Positions 36,301-49,084 are shown, numbered from the stretch's first letter. The stretch is DNA of 64,000 nt from Cheilinus undulatus (GCF_018320785.1 NC_054873.1:20240196-20304195), one strand, 5' to 3'. Made by a program: numbers and translations. Notes: a model not told the origin generated them from the sequence alone.

Positions 36301-39300
36301 TTCCCCTGATAAAATAACTTCTTCGCACGGAACGTTTTTAGATCCATCAGTGCCTTTATAAAAATATGTGCTGAAAAGGGGGGATGATATTCAAGAATGA
36401 CTGCTTAGCTATGTCAGGCCCAGTTTTTCTCTCAACACTCAAATACCCTCCACTAAAATATCCTGCACTGCCCCACATTTGTTAAAAAATATTATTCTAA
36501 TTCATGATTTTACCTTAATGATTTATTTCCCCTTGCTTCTTAGGACAACTGATGATGATTCCACCACTCAGAAGAAAGTTAACCTGCTGCTGGAAAGGCT
36601 GAACAAGATCAAGTGGAGGACGGCTGAAAATGTGGAGGAGCTGGAGAAAGTGTGTGTTGGGATGAAATGTTTGTCAGTGTTGATCCTTGTTCAGCATAGC
36701 TGAATGTGTTTGTCTTATCCTAACGCTGATAGTGTTTTTGGACATCTCTCACATGTAGGAATCTACAGCTGAGGTGAAACTTTTACTGGAGAAACAGTCC
36801 GCACTGGAGAAAGACGTCATTGAGTTAAAGCAAAAACTGGAAACTGAGATTAAGGTTAAATGTTCTTCCATCCTGCTGACTCATTTCTAAAACATTTCCT
36901 GTTCCTGAGAGTGATGTTGTTCCTTTTCTGTATTTTGTTGTATCCTGCAGAATGAAAAGACCCTTGCCAAAGCTTGTGAAAAGGCCAGGACAGAGAAGAA
37001 GAAACTTCAGGAAGAGCTGGCCAAAAGTCAGCAAGAGCTCTGCAAACTCAGGGAGAGACTGGCTGAGATTGAGGCGGCACTTCAGTCCACAAAACAAGAG
37101 TGAGAAACATAACTCTACTGTCAGTCAACTGAGCCTAAAATCTAATACTTAATATGAAATCATAATAACATCTGAAAGAGGGTCCCTACAGAAAAAACTC
37201 AGAAACCTCCTCAAAACAAAGCAAGATAAAGTCTTCAAATGAACATCAGTGACGTAGTATGTTAGACTGATGCCTAAGTAAGTCAAATAACAACCTTAAG
37301 CAATATGCTAGCTTAACAGTGAGCTGGACTCTTGGATAAACTTTTGGTTATCTTTCGTTTTCCTTTAGCTTTAGAGTGGCTAGTTATTGAAAAATCATAT
37401 CTCTACAGATTAGCTCCTTTAAAATACATGTTGTTAATGCTCTGTTTAGCTCAAAATGTTCAATTTAAAATGTAATTTTTTTGTCTGTAGGCCTGCCGTT
37501 AAGAGGAAAAGTAATCATTGATTCAGCTTTTAAAAGTTAGAAACAGGAAAAAACTTCCAAAACACAAAAACTTCCAGTCATATGGTATAAAAAATGTTTT
37601 TTCCAGTGTCTAACTATAATGGCTAACAAAAAATGGTGGTTGATTTACACTGTAAACCCCAGCAGGTTGAAAATACTTGAATAATAATAATAATTTACAA
37701 AAATATTTGTCAATTTTCAAGTCATTTATACTTTTTTTTTTCAATTTAAAATATACGTATATTTGACCTGTTTTTTTATTCACTGCAGTTTTACCTTATG
37801 TCTTTCTCATAATTCACTATGGAATAATCAGGCCACCCAGAGTCAGCAAATTTGATTGACCACAAGTGAAAAAGACTGAAATGTGGAGTTTGATCAAGTA
37901 AGGCCTGTTTTGGGTTCGATGCATCCGCAGTGTCACGGGTGTCCATGTGTCAAACATCATCTAAAATCTTCAGACACGCCCCTTTGCACAGGTCCTGTGC
38001 AGAATTTTTTTGCCTGGCACATCTCTGAAATTGGACCAGACACAGGCGTGCTAGACGTCAAGTTGGGTGATTTTAAAGACTCTTTAGTTACAGAGGTCAG
38101 AAGATATAAACCTCTTTACGATTCTATCTTGAAGGATCACACAGATAGCTAACCTTGCAAAGCAGATGGATACGCCCGTTTCCTTGTTTTTCACTGGCGA
38201 ATCCATCTTGCAAAGCTCCCATCTGAACCGTTTTGGCCTGGTTAGAAAGTGACAGGACCAATCAGCAATGAGGAGCAGTACTTTCAGGCGCAGCATAGTC
38301 ATGACGTAAGCAAGCAGCAAGAGCTGGTGCAGTTATGGAGGAAGAGATTAGCATGGATGCTGCTAAAGTGCCAGTTTTATCAGAACTTGACAACATTTCT
38401 TCCTTAAAAGAAGAACAAAGAACAGCAGTGAGTTGTTTTCTTTTCAAAAATGACAAAAGTCGTGTACTTCCATGTCTATAGATGCCATGTTTTGCGTTAT
38501 TCCTCAGTAGCTGCGCATGCGCAGCTCTCTACGTCACATGTTTTGTTGCTCTGATTGGCCCATAGAGATGAGACAGACAGAACGTTTACCCAATCACACT
38601 CCGAGTTTTTTTCAAATCCTCTGCCTTTTCTTAAACGTTTCCTATTGAAGCTTTCCCAGATGGATGTGTGAAACACATCCATCTGGCGTGTCAGGTTAAC
38701 AGATAGCCAGATGACTAAAAATTCCTATGTTTAAGCAACACATGTAAACAGAGCAGCTCCTCTTTGTGGTTCTCTTTATTGTAAAAAAAAAAAAAAAAAG
38801 AATTCCTCTATAACTTCAATTAAAACATGCTACAGATGTGATTTTTGAAGACACCACCCCCTAGCTTTTGGGAGAGTATCAGTCTGCGGTGAGGAGGAAG
38901 CTGGTGTGGGTATAAACACACTACACGTTTGGGCACCATGATTCCCGTCAGTTTGTGTCCCTGTGTCCGTCCTTGCAGAAAGCATAATCAAGCCTTAAGT
39001 GCTCTTCCACAGATTTCAGTTTACCACCCCTGCTATGTTAAAGCCGCTCCCCAAAGGCAGGGCTTCTCTAACTGACAGAGTAACTTCACTCATGGTGCAA
39101 AAAATGTCTGAAGCCCAAAATCTTCCTGGGAAATGTGTGCATATAAAGGAATAATTGTCTAATAGTTTTGAGTACAATGACAAAACTACCTAAAGTGACT
39201 GAGCATGGTTTACTTAAAACAAAAAATGTGTTCTATCATCTCAGAAAAATAGAGCTGAAAATGCTATTTTGGATTTTTTAACGACCTTGTACTCTTCTAT

Positions 39301-42300
39301 CTTACTGTGAAATAATTTACTCCCAATTTGTCATTTTTTTAAATCAAACATCCAACCAAATACCATCTGATGCTGTAAGTTAAAGTCATATTTCCTGAAA
39401 TGTTCACTTTCTGGTACTCTCCCATTGTGATTATACAAGTAATAAGATAAAATTAAATATGGGTCTATAACAGCTTGGTGTTTGACACATGCTGTTGCCT
39501 GTGTGACTGCATGGGATCCTTCCTAAATTAATACAGAAATTCAGATTTACTGACCTGAAGAGGTGACCACGTGAATCTAGACTAACAAAAACACTTCATA
39601 AAAAGAGTAACTACTTTGGGAAATAATTAGAATTTTAGAACATCCACAAACTAAAGAGAGAAATATTGTGACTGTTTTTGACCAGCTCAATAAACTCTTC
39701 CAAAAGAAAGGCCAAAAGGACTCTCTAAAAATGTTAAACTACTCATTTAAAAAAGTTTAGCCCAATGGTTAAGGGAAGGCCACATGTTTTACATGATGAT
39801 CAAATGAACTGTTTTGATAATCAGAGCTGAACAGAGTACCTGTCCTCTAACCACAAGTTCAGTTCTCTTCTTTTCACAGAGCTTCTGCTCATACTCTGAG
39901 GTCAGTTTAGTGAACTGTGATGATCTGATGAAGGTCATTTGACCGAAAGAAGAGTCAAATACCATTTGGATTAAGTGTTCACATGCCTTCTTGTTATCTA
40001 GTTCCTTCGAGAACCTGTCTTAATACTTAGCTGGGAAAGCAGTCTTTCTCCCTTGATATGAAGTCTAGAAAAACAATATGTCTGTCTTTTTTTCACATTT
40101 CTGCATGATGTCAGACTGACCCAGATGAAGGCAGAGAGAGAGCGAGCAAAGACAGAGATGAAAGACCTTCAGCAGCAGCTCTCTGAAATGCACGATGAGC
40201 TGGACCATGCCAAGAAGGCTGAGGTGATAAACACGGAGAAAGAAGTCCTCCTGAAGGTAAACGAAACCACATGAGTGAGAAAAGCTTCACAAATCAACAG
40301 CAGCTGAAGTCTAGGTTGTGATGTTATGTTTTGTTGGATGTGTGTCAGGACATGGCGCAGCTAAGCCTGGACTTTCAGGAGATGCTACAGATGAAGGAGG
40401 AGCAGGAGGAGATGCTGCATCACAGGGAGAGGGAGCTGAGTGCCCTGAAGGGGGCACTGAAGGAGGAGGTGGAGACTCATGATAGCTTGATGGCTGCTCT
40501 GAAGGAGGAATATGATAACCAGCTTGATAAGCTGCTCAGGGATTTAGAACAGGTAAAAGTAGTAACAGAGGAGACATGTCTACATTTTCTCCTTTTACAA
40601 ACATGTTTTTGCCTCTTTTTATCATATTTAATTTCTCCATCCTGACTCTCAGAGCAAAGCTCTGCTGGGTCAAAAGAAGGGTGAGGTGGAGGAGGAGAGG
40701 GGTGCAGCTAAGATGCAGCTGAAGGAGCTGAGCCAGGAGAGGGATCAGCTGAGAGGAAAAGTGCAGGAGCAAAGTAACAAGATGGATCAGCTGAGTCTGG
40801 CAGTTCAGGAGTGTAAAACCACAGAGAGGCTGCTGGAGCAGAGAGCAAAGCAGCTGGAGGTGAGAAAAGCACAGAAAGGTGTTCATGTAGAAAATTTTAA
40901 CAGCCTTTTATTTCCCCCTGCTGCACTCCTGTTTAGATATTTTATATATTTGGTGTTTTCCTGTTCCCTAGAGAGAGAAGCAGCAGCTGGAGGAGGCGCT
41001 GAGAGATGTGAGGAGGAATGAGGAGGAGATGTGTCAGTCCAACCAGCTACTGCTTTCTCGCTTGGAGGATGTGCAGGTAAAGGCCTGATGTGTAGTTTGT
41101 AACTGCAACCTACAGATTAGCTCTCTCTAACACTCATTGTCAATAAAATACCTTTAAAATAAAAGTATGATAAAACTTTGAGATTTAAGACTGACGCCAC
41201 TTTATAACTGCGCTTGCAGCTCACAGTCTCCACTTTCTTTGTGTTTTTCTCTAGGGTAAGCTAACCAAGCTGAATCATGAGCACAGGGAGCTGAAGGAGA
41301 AGCTGAAGGAGGAGAAAAAGCAAACAGAAGAGTTATGGAGGACAAAAACTGAACTGGAGGATGAGAGGAGGCTGCAGGACAGGACTGTGGAGCAACTGCA
41401 GAGGAAGGTGGGAGAAGAATCTGGATTATGTGTTGAGGAAAATAAGAATTTTAGGGCAAAACAGACAGAAAATCTGCCACTTTACCTCTGAATAAACACA
41501 AATTGCAGTAACAAATGTGCCTTTAATAGTCTTTTTGAAAAATTTTACTGCTTTACACCCAGAAAGGCTCACTTATCTCACTGTAGGGCACTTTGTTTAT
41601 ATCTGTGCTCAGATGAACAGCATCATGGAGGAGTGCGAGGCGTCTACAGATGTGCTTCAGAGTCAGGTCGATGAGGCCAGGGAGAAGAGTCAAAGGGAGT
41701 TGGATGAACTGCGGAGACAGCTGCAGGAAAAAGGAGCAGAGCTGGAGAAATCCCGACAGTCAGCCAAAAAGCTGCAGGAAGAGGTGTGGTTCTCATTGTC
41801 GCTCTGATTCATCAGTTCAACTGTCTTTGTCACAGATAAAACAAAAAAGATCACACCAGTCTGGAGAAGCAAACTGGCCTTTTGTTTAAATATTTTTCTA
41901 CTGAGTATGTGCTGAAAGGATCTTGGAGTTAATTTTTTTGGATGTGATTTAAACAGAAAAATTGAACAGTGAATTGAATAATTATGTATTTTGTTCAACG
42001 CTGCAGGCTGTACCTCATGCTTGTTACCTTATCTGACAGTGTTTTTGTTCTGTGCTCTGTTCTGCGTCCAGCTGCTTCCTCTGGAGGACGATCTGCGGAG
42101 GTGTCTCAGGGAGCTGCAGGAGGCCCAGATGAGGGGCCGGCAGCTGGAGCAGAGGGTGGAGGAGCTGGAGGAGAGGAACGCAGCCACAGTGGGGGAGAGG
42201 GAGCGGCAGGTCAAACTTATGGAGGTAAACATCAACCCTCGGAGAACCAGGAATCAGGAATTGCAATATGTGAGACAGGACAAATAAAAACATTACCAAG

Positions 42301-45300
42301 AATTAAAAGTCTGAAGTTACCTGCCATCTGGAGTTTTATTTGGATTAAAAAACACTTTATTCTTGGAATATAAAGTTATACTACTCAAAGCATATCTTAG
42401 ACTACATGACTGTATTTCAAAGGCTGAACAGGTTGCAGGTTGGACTGATCCTCACACTGTTTGGTGCATGCTGTCCTCCAACTTTCCTCTCTACACTTCT
42501 GTCTCCCTACAGCTGTCCCATCTAACAAAGGCCACCCACCCCTAAAAAAAGGAAGATGTTGTGTATACACGCACAGCAGTTGAATCCATTTATTGTTGGT
42601 AGCATGTCAGCCTCTGCTATGGTAGATGGCAATAAATCCGTTTTTATCTAGTTATGGAGGACCTTTTTCCTTTGAACTTGCTAGATAGCAAAATGGATTG
42701 CTATTTTGAAATCCAAAATCAAGAAAGATATTGTTTCCCTGTTACGATTGAAAAATAGGGGAAAAAACAGGGAAAATATCACCCTCTGCCCTTAAAGGTG
42801 ACATATTTTACACGTTTAAGGGAAGTTTTTATTGGTCTCAGAGGTCCCAAAAACACGCCTGTGAAGTTTGTTCCTGGAAAAACACTCCAGAATTGGATTT
42901 TTGTACGTCTAAAAACGCCTCTGTTTTAGCCCTTCTCAGAACAAGCCGTTTCTGTGTCTGTGGCTTTAAATGTTACTGAGCTGTTTGACTCTGCCCCTGA
43001 CCGCGCCCCCCTCAGATAGCTCAGGAGAATCAGGAGAGGATGGCAGAACTTTCTTCTAAGCGGGAAGGGCCAACCGGACTTGGGGGGCGGGGCTAACTCT
43101 CCACATGACATCATGAGGGGAAAATCTGAGAACAGCTTTTTTCTTGATTTTGGATTTGTTATTTTTAATTAAAAATCTGTTGGTAATACAATACAATCCC
43201 CCAAACCGCTAACAGTTTGTTTGTTTGTTTTTTGCTGGTAAAAGAATAAAAAGTATTTCATTTTTTATTTTTTTAGATGATAAATGGATTCAAAAAAGGT
43301 CCTGCACACTGCTTCATTTTGTACTATTATTTTTTGAAAAATACAATGTTTCGGTCAAATTGGCCTCTATCAGGATGATAAATGGACAAATGATTTAGCT
43401 CCAAAAAGATGTAGGAAGATTATTGTTTGTGTGAACATTTATAGAGCGCCCATTTCTAACATTACAGCAATGACTGTGCTGTTTTTTTCCTTAGAGGGTC
43501 GACAGTTCAAGCATAAACCTCTCCCTAAGCTGGAGCTGAATGGTCTTTCTATGACAACAGTAATTACCCAGGTCCTTATGATACTGTTGATATGTTTATA
43601 AAACAGCTGTACTTTAAAACACACAATCATTTGGAGCTTTGAGGTTATCACATGTAGTGGAGTGTTTGTCTTCCCCTGTGCCTCTATTTGCCCTCACTTG
43701 TTCCTGTGAACTATAAGGGTGCTGAAAAGAGCCAACACCATCTCACAGCTCAGCACTATTTGTCCTGCTGATGACAAAACATCACACAGTGATAGCAGTG
43801 TGTGCTCAGTGTTGACTCTGCGAATCGACCTAGGAAACTCCTGTTTACTGTACAAAGTTATCCGACCAGTCTGAGTGCTCCCGGTAGACCTTTTTCACTC
43901 TGTCTTCTTTCAGTCGCTCCTGTCCATCCAACAGTGCTTTCAGTCTTTACTCTCCACTGGTTTTACACATCTCGTCATGTTTGTTATATTGTTATATTGT
44001 TTTTTATTCACCTGTCTGTTTTCTCACTTCAGCGTTAAAGGACAGATCAATTATGTTCTCTTTTCTAAAAAATAAGGTAGTGTTGTGAAATAAATGTATG
44101 AAGGTGCTTTCCTCTCCTGTCAGAATCGTATCAGTCAGCTAGAGGAGGATCTTAATGATGAGCGAAGCAGCGCTGACCGCCTGATGGAGCGATTAGACAA
44201 AACCAAAGAGCAGGCAAGTTAAATCCCTTACTTTCTTTGTTTTTTTATAATAAGCAAAGCTTTTCATTCTTCTTTTTCCTAACATTTACACAGTGACAGA
44301 ATCATGCCTTGTCTTAAATCAGGACCACCGCCCTACATCTGTTTTCATCATAAACACATTTCAGCCTGAGTACTCAGATTTCCCATCGGACCCTGAAAGC
44401 TGCTGATCATTGTTTCCCAGCCCGGCTGTGAAACAAGTCCTGTTTTAGTTTCTTTACTTTGAGCCCTGAAAACAACTGAACCTCTCTGACTTCATATACA
44501 TTTCTTCATATCTGAAGCCGTCACAGGAGCCTCACATCCTCTGTGTGCCTGCAAAGTAGGCCACCATTCATGGGAGCAAAGCTGTGGAGACTAATTGACA
44601 CAAAACACTGTTTTGGTTGCGGTGCAAAGACAAAAAAACAGCAAACTATTGTGAGCAGCTATTCACAGTGTACCCTGCACCGGGCCTCTGGATGTTATTA
44701 GAGGGCCTTCAGACCTGATGTCGCTGCTCAGACCAGACTGCATTTCCTCTCGTTTAAGCTGAAAACTTTTCCTTCAATCTGAAAGTCACTGTGAACAGGC
44801 CTTGTCCTTTTTAATAAGAGACAGCTGTGTTTTCAGTCAATATGAAAGGCAGAACACATGAAGTGCAAGCCCATATTTACCTTAAAGGTGAGAAACTGGC
44901 AATAACAAATGAGTTCTCCAGTTCCCACGTGTCTTACCTTGGTATGCTAAATAAACAATGACCTTATGAGTTTTTACAGACTGCCTGTCTTTGAAGGATT
45001 TTTCAGATATTTTCCCAAATACAAAAATGTTATTACATGAAATCTTTCCAGTTCAATTCAGTTTATTTTATGAGAAGTGGACATGTTATACAGGGGTGAG
45101 GTCATTCATTACAAAGGGAATTAAAAAGAAAACTAAGCATAATACATAGCATTGGTAATTTAATGTAAAGTATAGCACGTATAGGTCTCATTTAACCTCT
45201 GTGACTAAATTATGGTTACACTTGTGATTATAACAACCTAAATACCACTGAATTATTGTTTAGGCAACATTTAATGTTGTTATTTGAGCTAGGGCTAATT

Positions 45301-48300
45301 AAACTGCCCAAATTTGTATTGTTAGGTGCTATGCCGGCATAAATATACAAAAACTCTTGATCTAATGGCCTTAACATCAAGTGTATCAAAGAAAAAGACA
45401 GTCAATTGAACGACAGGACTGGTTTTCATGACAGGAGATACAAGCTGGGTAGCTCACCTGCACGCTGGTCAGTTTTGCCTCCTGCCTTGTTCGTTTTGCA
45501 AGGCGTTGCATTGATCAGCGAGCCCAGGCTTCATTGTAGCTCAGTCTTGTTTGTTTGGGTTTTTAACAGTCATAATGTGGTTTTGTAAAGTGTCTTTAAG
45601 AATTCACTCACCCATCCCTCACCTGGTTTAACTCTCTCAATTCATCCATCAACAAATTTTACAGTAAAAATAAACCCCCAAGAATCAGACTGGCCACACT
45701 TCAGAAAACAAAAATATTAGGCAGACTCAGTGCACCAAATTTTCACAATAATAACTGTCCAAATTTTCAAAAACGGGTCAAAATATAAATCAAATCAATT
45801 AGCAAATCAACTTCAAAGATGGGCCACACCAGTTAAAGACAGACAGGCTCCCTCCCCTGGGTCTAGGGGCGGTTTGTCTGAGTACCAGGCTCAGCCCTCG
45901 TCTTTACGATCCCACAGCTCATAAGCAACACTGGACAAATAATCAGAAAACAAAATCAAAAAAAAAAAAGGAAAAACATTTTGACCCTGCTTAAACAACT
46001 TGATTGTCTCACTTGATAGCTCAGGCCATTATGGTGGTGCTTAGATCCAGGCCAGCTGCTTTGCGGGTGGGCTGCACTTACCTGGTGACTAACGATCTCC
46101 ATTAGCTTGAAAACCATCATAGCTGCAACTTTTCTTTTCCTGATCTCCCTTTATTTCTTCACCCTCTTACCTGACCATCAATAACCACTTTGACAAATTT
46201 GATATCCTTCTCACTAAGAAAATCTGCAAGCATACACATAAATACAATACACACACACACATATCCTCATATACACAGAGAACATCCTTTTTTGGTTTTG
46301 TTTTTTAATCTCTCTTAAAATCTGTAAAAAACTGTAAAGCTGGCGTGCTTGTTTACTACCTATCCTGTCCTGTTACATGTCTTGGTCTTTGTCTGTATTG
46401 TTTGTCTTGCAATTAAAAAAAAAGAACTTTGAAAAAGTGTCATGAAGTAGAAGCATCTTGTAGCTAAAAATATAAATCATCGAGATTTGATTTTAAGTTG
46501 AAGTTAAGTCGAGTTATTGCACTTTGTCATTTTCCATCAGTGCTGTTAGAAATGTCATTTTTTTGTGTGCTACAGATGGATCAGATGAGGAACGAGCTGA
46601 TGCAGGAGAGAGCCGTCAGACAGGACCTGGAGTGTGACAAGATGAGCCTGGAGAGACAGGTATTGAGCACCGAGACTTGTAATGACCTCTAACTGTACGA
46701 GCCATGAATGTAGTTTCAGTGAAGTAACACATTGATTCCTGCAGAGGCATTATGCAGCCCGATAACAGTGGTTGCCATATTGGAAATGCCTGACTTTCTC
46801 TCAGTCTAGAAGCAGGAGAAGAGGTAGGGTTGAGGCGGGCTGAAAAGACATTTTGTTTACTGAAACCTGCCACTCTAGCTTGTCCAGCTCGTCCTCCAGC
46901 CTGCATTTGCCAAATGATGCAAATAAAACCCCACAAAGCCGTCAGTTTAAGGTCAGTTACAGGTCAGTAGCAAGTGGAGCATCGCCTCCAGCACACAGCT
47001 AAAAAGTTCTTTCCTGTCAGTCAAAGCAGCCACGCCCCAGACCCTTTGCATCTGACGTCATATTTTCTGTCCTGCCCCAGCCTGAACAGCAAAAAGGCAC
47101 ATGTTCCTTAATGGATGCTAAATAAACACTCCTATCCACTTCAATTCTATATCACTAGCCTGTATAGAGCACATTTGTACATCGAAAGTTTAGAAAGCTT
47201 AAAAGTCAGTGTTGGAAACCTGCAAATCACTTTATGAAACAAGTATAAACAAGTATCTTCCTCAGTAGTGTTTATCTTATAACAGAAGCACTGAATGCCA
47301 GCAAAAACTGAGGTTATGGTTTATATCATGACCCTGTTTACTGGTGACTCTCAACTGAATGAGTGATGATATCAGAAAAGTTCTTGTTTTAATGAAAAAC
47401 TAAACATAGAGGTATTTGCACATGCAGCTATATGCATCAAGGCTTTTGTTTGCATTGAGATCACTGCCTGTGTGGAAAAAGGCTGCTTTCTCTCTGGTCT
47501 TTTCAAGTTCGTGAGATCCTTAAGGTGACTCACCTCATTTCACAGTCACCAACATTAAGTAGACTAATTCTGTTATGCTAATTTCTGTCACCTTTGTGGC
47601 TCTGAAATACACCTTAAAGGTAATTATCCGCTAATATACATAAAAGCCTTATGTCAACTCTGGTACTTCCACCTTACACTGTTGTGCGTGACGCCATGGT
47701 CATCGTAACCCCCTACAGATTTTATGTGTAAACAATTGAAAGAATTGAGTCACGGTAGCTTTAAAAAGTATTCACCTCCTTGAATGTTTTACCCTGTTAT
47801 TGATTATTGGCCTGGTCTGAGCAGATTTACACATGTACCATATTCCTTGCATTTCTTGATGATGGATTTAACTGAACTCTAGGGGATGTTCACTGCCTTT
47901 TTTTGGTATCCATCCCCTGACTTATACTTAACTGTTTCTCTTAGTTGCTTGGAGCGTTTGTTTGTCTTCATGGTGTAATGGTAGCCAGGAATACTGATTA
48001 TTTATTTAATTATATCGGCCATGATTGATTTTTAAAATCAATAAAAGGGTGAAACATCCAAGGGGTGAATATTTTTTATAGGCACCGTATAGGGACCAAA
48101 ACCATATCTTGTACTAGGCTTTAAATCTGATGATTTTGCTATTCTGGCCCCATTTTTCAACAAAGTATCCAAGTTGCCTTTTTGTTCTCTGTTTCATTTC
48201 CTGTGCTAGAATAAAGACCTGAAGGGGCGAGTGATTCATCTAGAAGGATCACAGAGGACCAACCAGGACTCACTTGTCCTCAAACTCAACACTCGTATCC

Positions 48301-49084
48301 AGGAACTCGAGGAGCGGTTGAAAGGAGAAGAAAGGTGAGCTGTTAATAAAAAGGAAACATCTACAGAATGCATGCAGAGTTTGTATTTCCCCATACACAG
48401 TTCTAGGGATATCTTCAGAGAGTAGCTTACAAACAGTGATCTCCTTGTATCACTTTCCCTGCGGTTGTAAGAGTGAGAGTATCCCTGGTCTGAAAACACA
48501 CTCTGAAGGTGTTGAGTTACAGGAAGCTGCAGGAGTGATGTGATCTCTCATTGCTTTCAGAGACAACAACAGCCTTCAACAGGCCAACCGTCGACTGGAG
48601 CGCAAAGTGAAGGAGATGAAGATGCAGGGGGATGAGGAGCGTGTCAACCTGCAGAGCCAGAGTGACCAGGTAGACTCATCTTAAAAAAAAAAAAATCATC
48701 ATATACTAGTCAGGAGTTGACTCATAATGTCACTTCCTTGAACTCTGCAGCTGACTCAGAGGCTGAAGACGGCAAAGAGGCAGATGGATGAGGCGGAGGA
48801 GGAGATCGAGCGTCTGGAACACGCAAAGAAGAAGCTGCAGAGAGAGCTGGACGAGCAGATCGAGGCCAACGAGCAGCTTCACGGCCAACTGAGTGCACTG
48901 AGGAATGAGATGAGGTGAATGTTCGCCTTCTGCCTCTGAGCATCTCTTACTTTATATCATCATCACATTAAATCTTTGCATTATTTCTTTCTGCATTTTC
49001 AGACGTAGGAGGAAATCCCCTCCTCTTCTCAAGACAGCAGAGGACGACATGAAAGACGAAGATGACTTTGGATCTGAATCTTAA
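33379..49084 (+). CDS. cgnl1: Cingulin-like 1 (paracingulin), junction scaffold protein, 18 coding exons
   Basis: Cytoplasmic plaque protein of tight and adherens junctions; the family binds ZO proteins, actin, microtubule partners and RhoGEFs. Coding exons: 33379-34350, 34424-34518, 36544-36649, 36759-36854, 36951-37099, about 40133-40256, 40349-40552, 40653-40859, 40972-41076, 41255-41407, 41613-41783, 42072-42224, 44124-44213, 46576-46659, 48210-48334, 48561-48669, 48751-48914, 49003-49084; about 1062 residues. The head has the conserved ZO-interacting region [20 protein letters not shown] (33-52), [14 protein letters not shown] (181-194) and a Ser/Arg-rich stretch (198-240). From about residue 360 to 1035 it is a continuous coiled-coil rod, with [16 protein letters not shown] and [20 protein letters not shown]-like blocks, then a short acidic tail. 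[10 protein letters not shown] and the tcf12/aqp9 neighbours favour cgnl1 over cgn. The head is shorter than in human CGNL1 (1302 residues). Exon 7 shows a frame problem and intron 14 is GC-AG; see those entries. Confidence 0.87.
34597..35650 (+). pseudogene. Degenerate Tc1-like transposon with broken transposase, in cgnl1 intron
   Basis: Bounded by TACACTATATGGCCAAAAAT at the left and the inverted TACACTACACAGAAAAAAGT at the right, with TA at both edges. Recognisable transposase pieces in the + direction: [12 protein letters not shown] (second catalytic Asp block), [21 protein letters not shown] and a C-terminal KGEGGGTPY. Frames are broken by stops and shifts and the HTH half is missing. 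Another copy in opposite orientation begins at 63827. Confidence 0.85.
35790..35960. repeat. Degenerate short tandem repeat (ATATTG/ACTGTATTG)n
   Basis: Irregular repetition of CATATTG, TACTG and TATTGT words just after the Tc1 relic in the cgnl1 intron. Makes overlapping ORFs in two frames that are not genes. Confidence 0.5.
37883..38149 (+). pseudogene. MADF-domain-like coding fragment inside a cgnl1 intron
   Basis: The open frame ends [39 protein letters not shown] fits the start of a MADF (Myb/SANT-like) domain, which is common in transposon-derived proteins. At 38150 a short transposable element interrupts it; after the element the frame resumes at 38708 as QMTKNSYV and stops. The usual Trp of the NSWREI motif is Tyr here. 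No splice context or upstream start was found, so this is likely a dead fragment. Confidence 0.5.
38150..38698. mobile_element. Short inverted-repeat element with 9-bp target duplication, copy 1 (549 bp)
   Basis: Starts TAACCTTGCAAAGCAGATGG and ends with the inverse of TAACCTGACACGCCAGATGG, about 22-bp imperfect terminal repeats. The exact 9-bp duplication ACAGATAGC lies at 38141-38149 and 38699-38707. No transposase. Copy 2 is at 60786-61270. Confidence 0.88.
40117..40256 (+). CDS. cgnl1: cgnl1 exon 7 with an unresolved reading-frame conflict
   Basis: The expected acceptor (GATGTCAG, ending 40116) joined to the phase-2 donor of exon 6 reads ELTQMKAER, good coiled coil, but then runs out of frame in an AGAGAGAG tract at about 40135-40142 and hits a TGA. 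The rest of the exon reads [20 protein letters not shown] in another frame that joins exon 8 in phase. Two extra bases in the AG tract would unite both halves. The alternative is an acceptor at AAG/G, ending 40132, which keeps the frame and drops about six residues. Either reading gives a normal C-terminal part. Confidence 0.6.
42800..43140. repeat. Candidate dispersed repeat in cgnl1 intron 13
   Basis: Starts AAAGGTGACATATTTTACAC and contains CTTTAAATGTTACTGAGCTG, TGACTCTGCCCC, GGGGCGGGGC and CATGACATCATGAGG, words familiar from a widespread teleost non-coding repeat. GC-richer than its surroundings. Ends not defined. Confidence 0.45.
44214..46575 (+). other. cgnl1: GC-AG intron of cgnl1
   Basis: The exon ending KTKEQ (44213) is followed by GCAAGT instead of GT; the partner acceptor TGCTACAG ends at 46575 and the next exon starts [12 protein letters not shown] in phase 0. 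GCAAGT is the usual donor of the rare GC-AG class, and CAG just before it gives a strong U1 match. No GT nearby keeps the frame. The intron also contains unclassified AT-rich repeats (about 45,050-46,470). Confidence 0.85.
47753..48087. mobile_element. Short inverted-repeat element (335 bp) in cgnl1 intron 15
   Basis: CGGTAGCTTTAAAAAGTATT CACCTCCTTGAATG at the left mirrors the right end CGGTGCCTATAAAAAATATT CACCCCTTGGATG (inverted), about 35 bp of imperfect terminal repeats. Sequence type is typical of teleost Tc1/mariner-like MITEs with a TTCACC core. No coding. Confidence 0.75.

Noticed and set aside
33379-49084. Naming the coiled-coil gene cingulin (cgn)
   Set aside because: The [10 protein letters not shown] block and the position between tcf12 and aqp9 match CGNL1; the head length alone would fit cgn.
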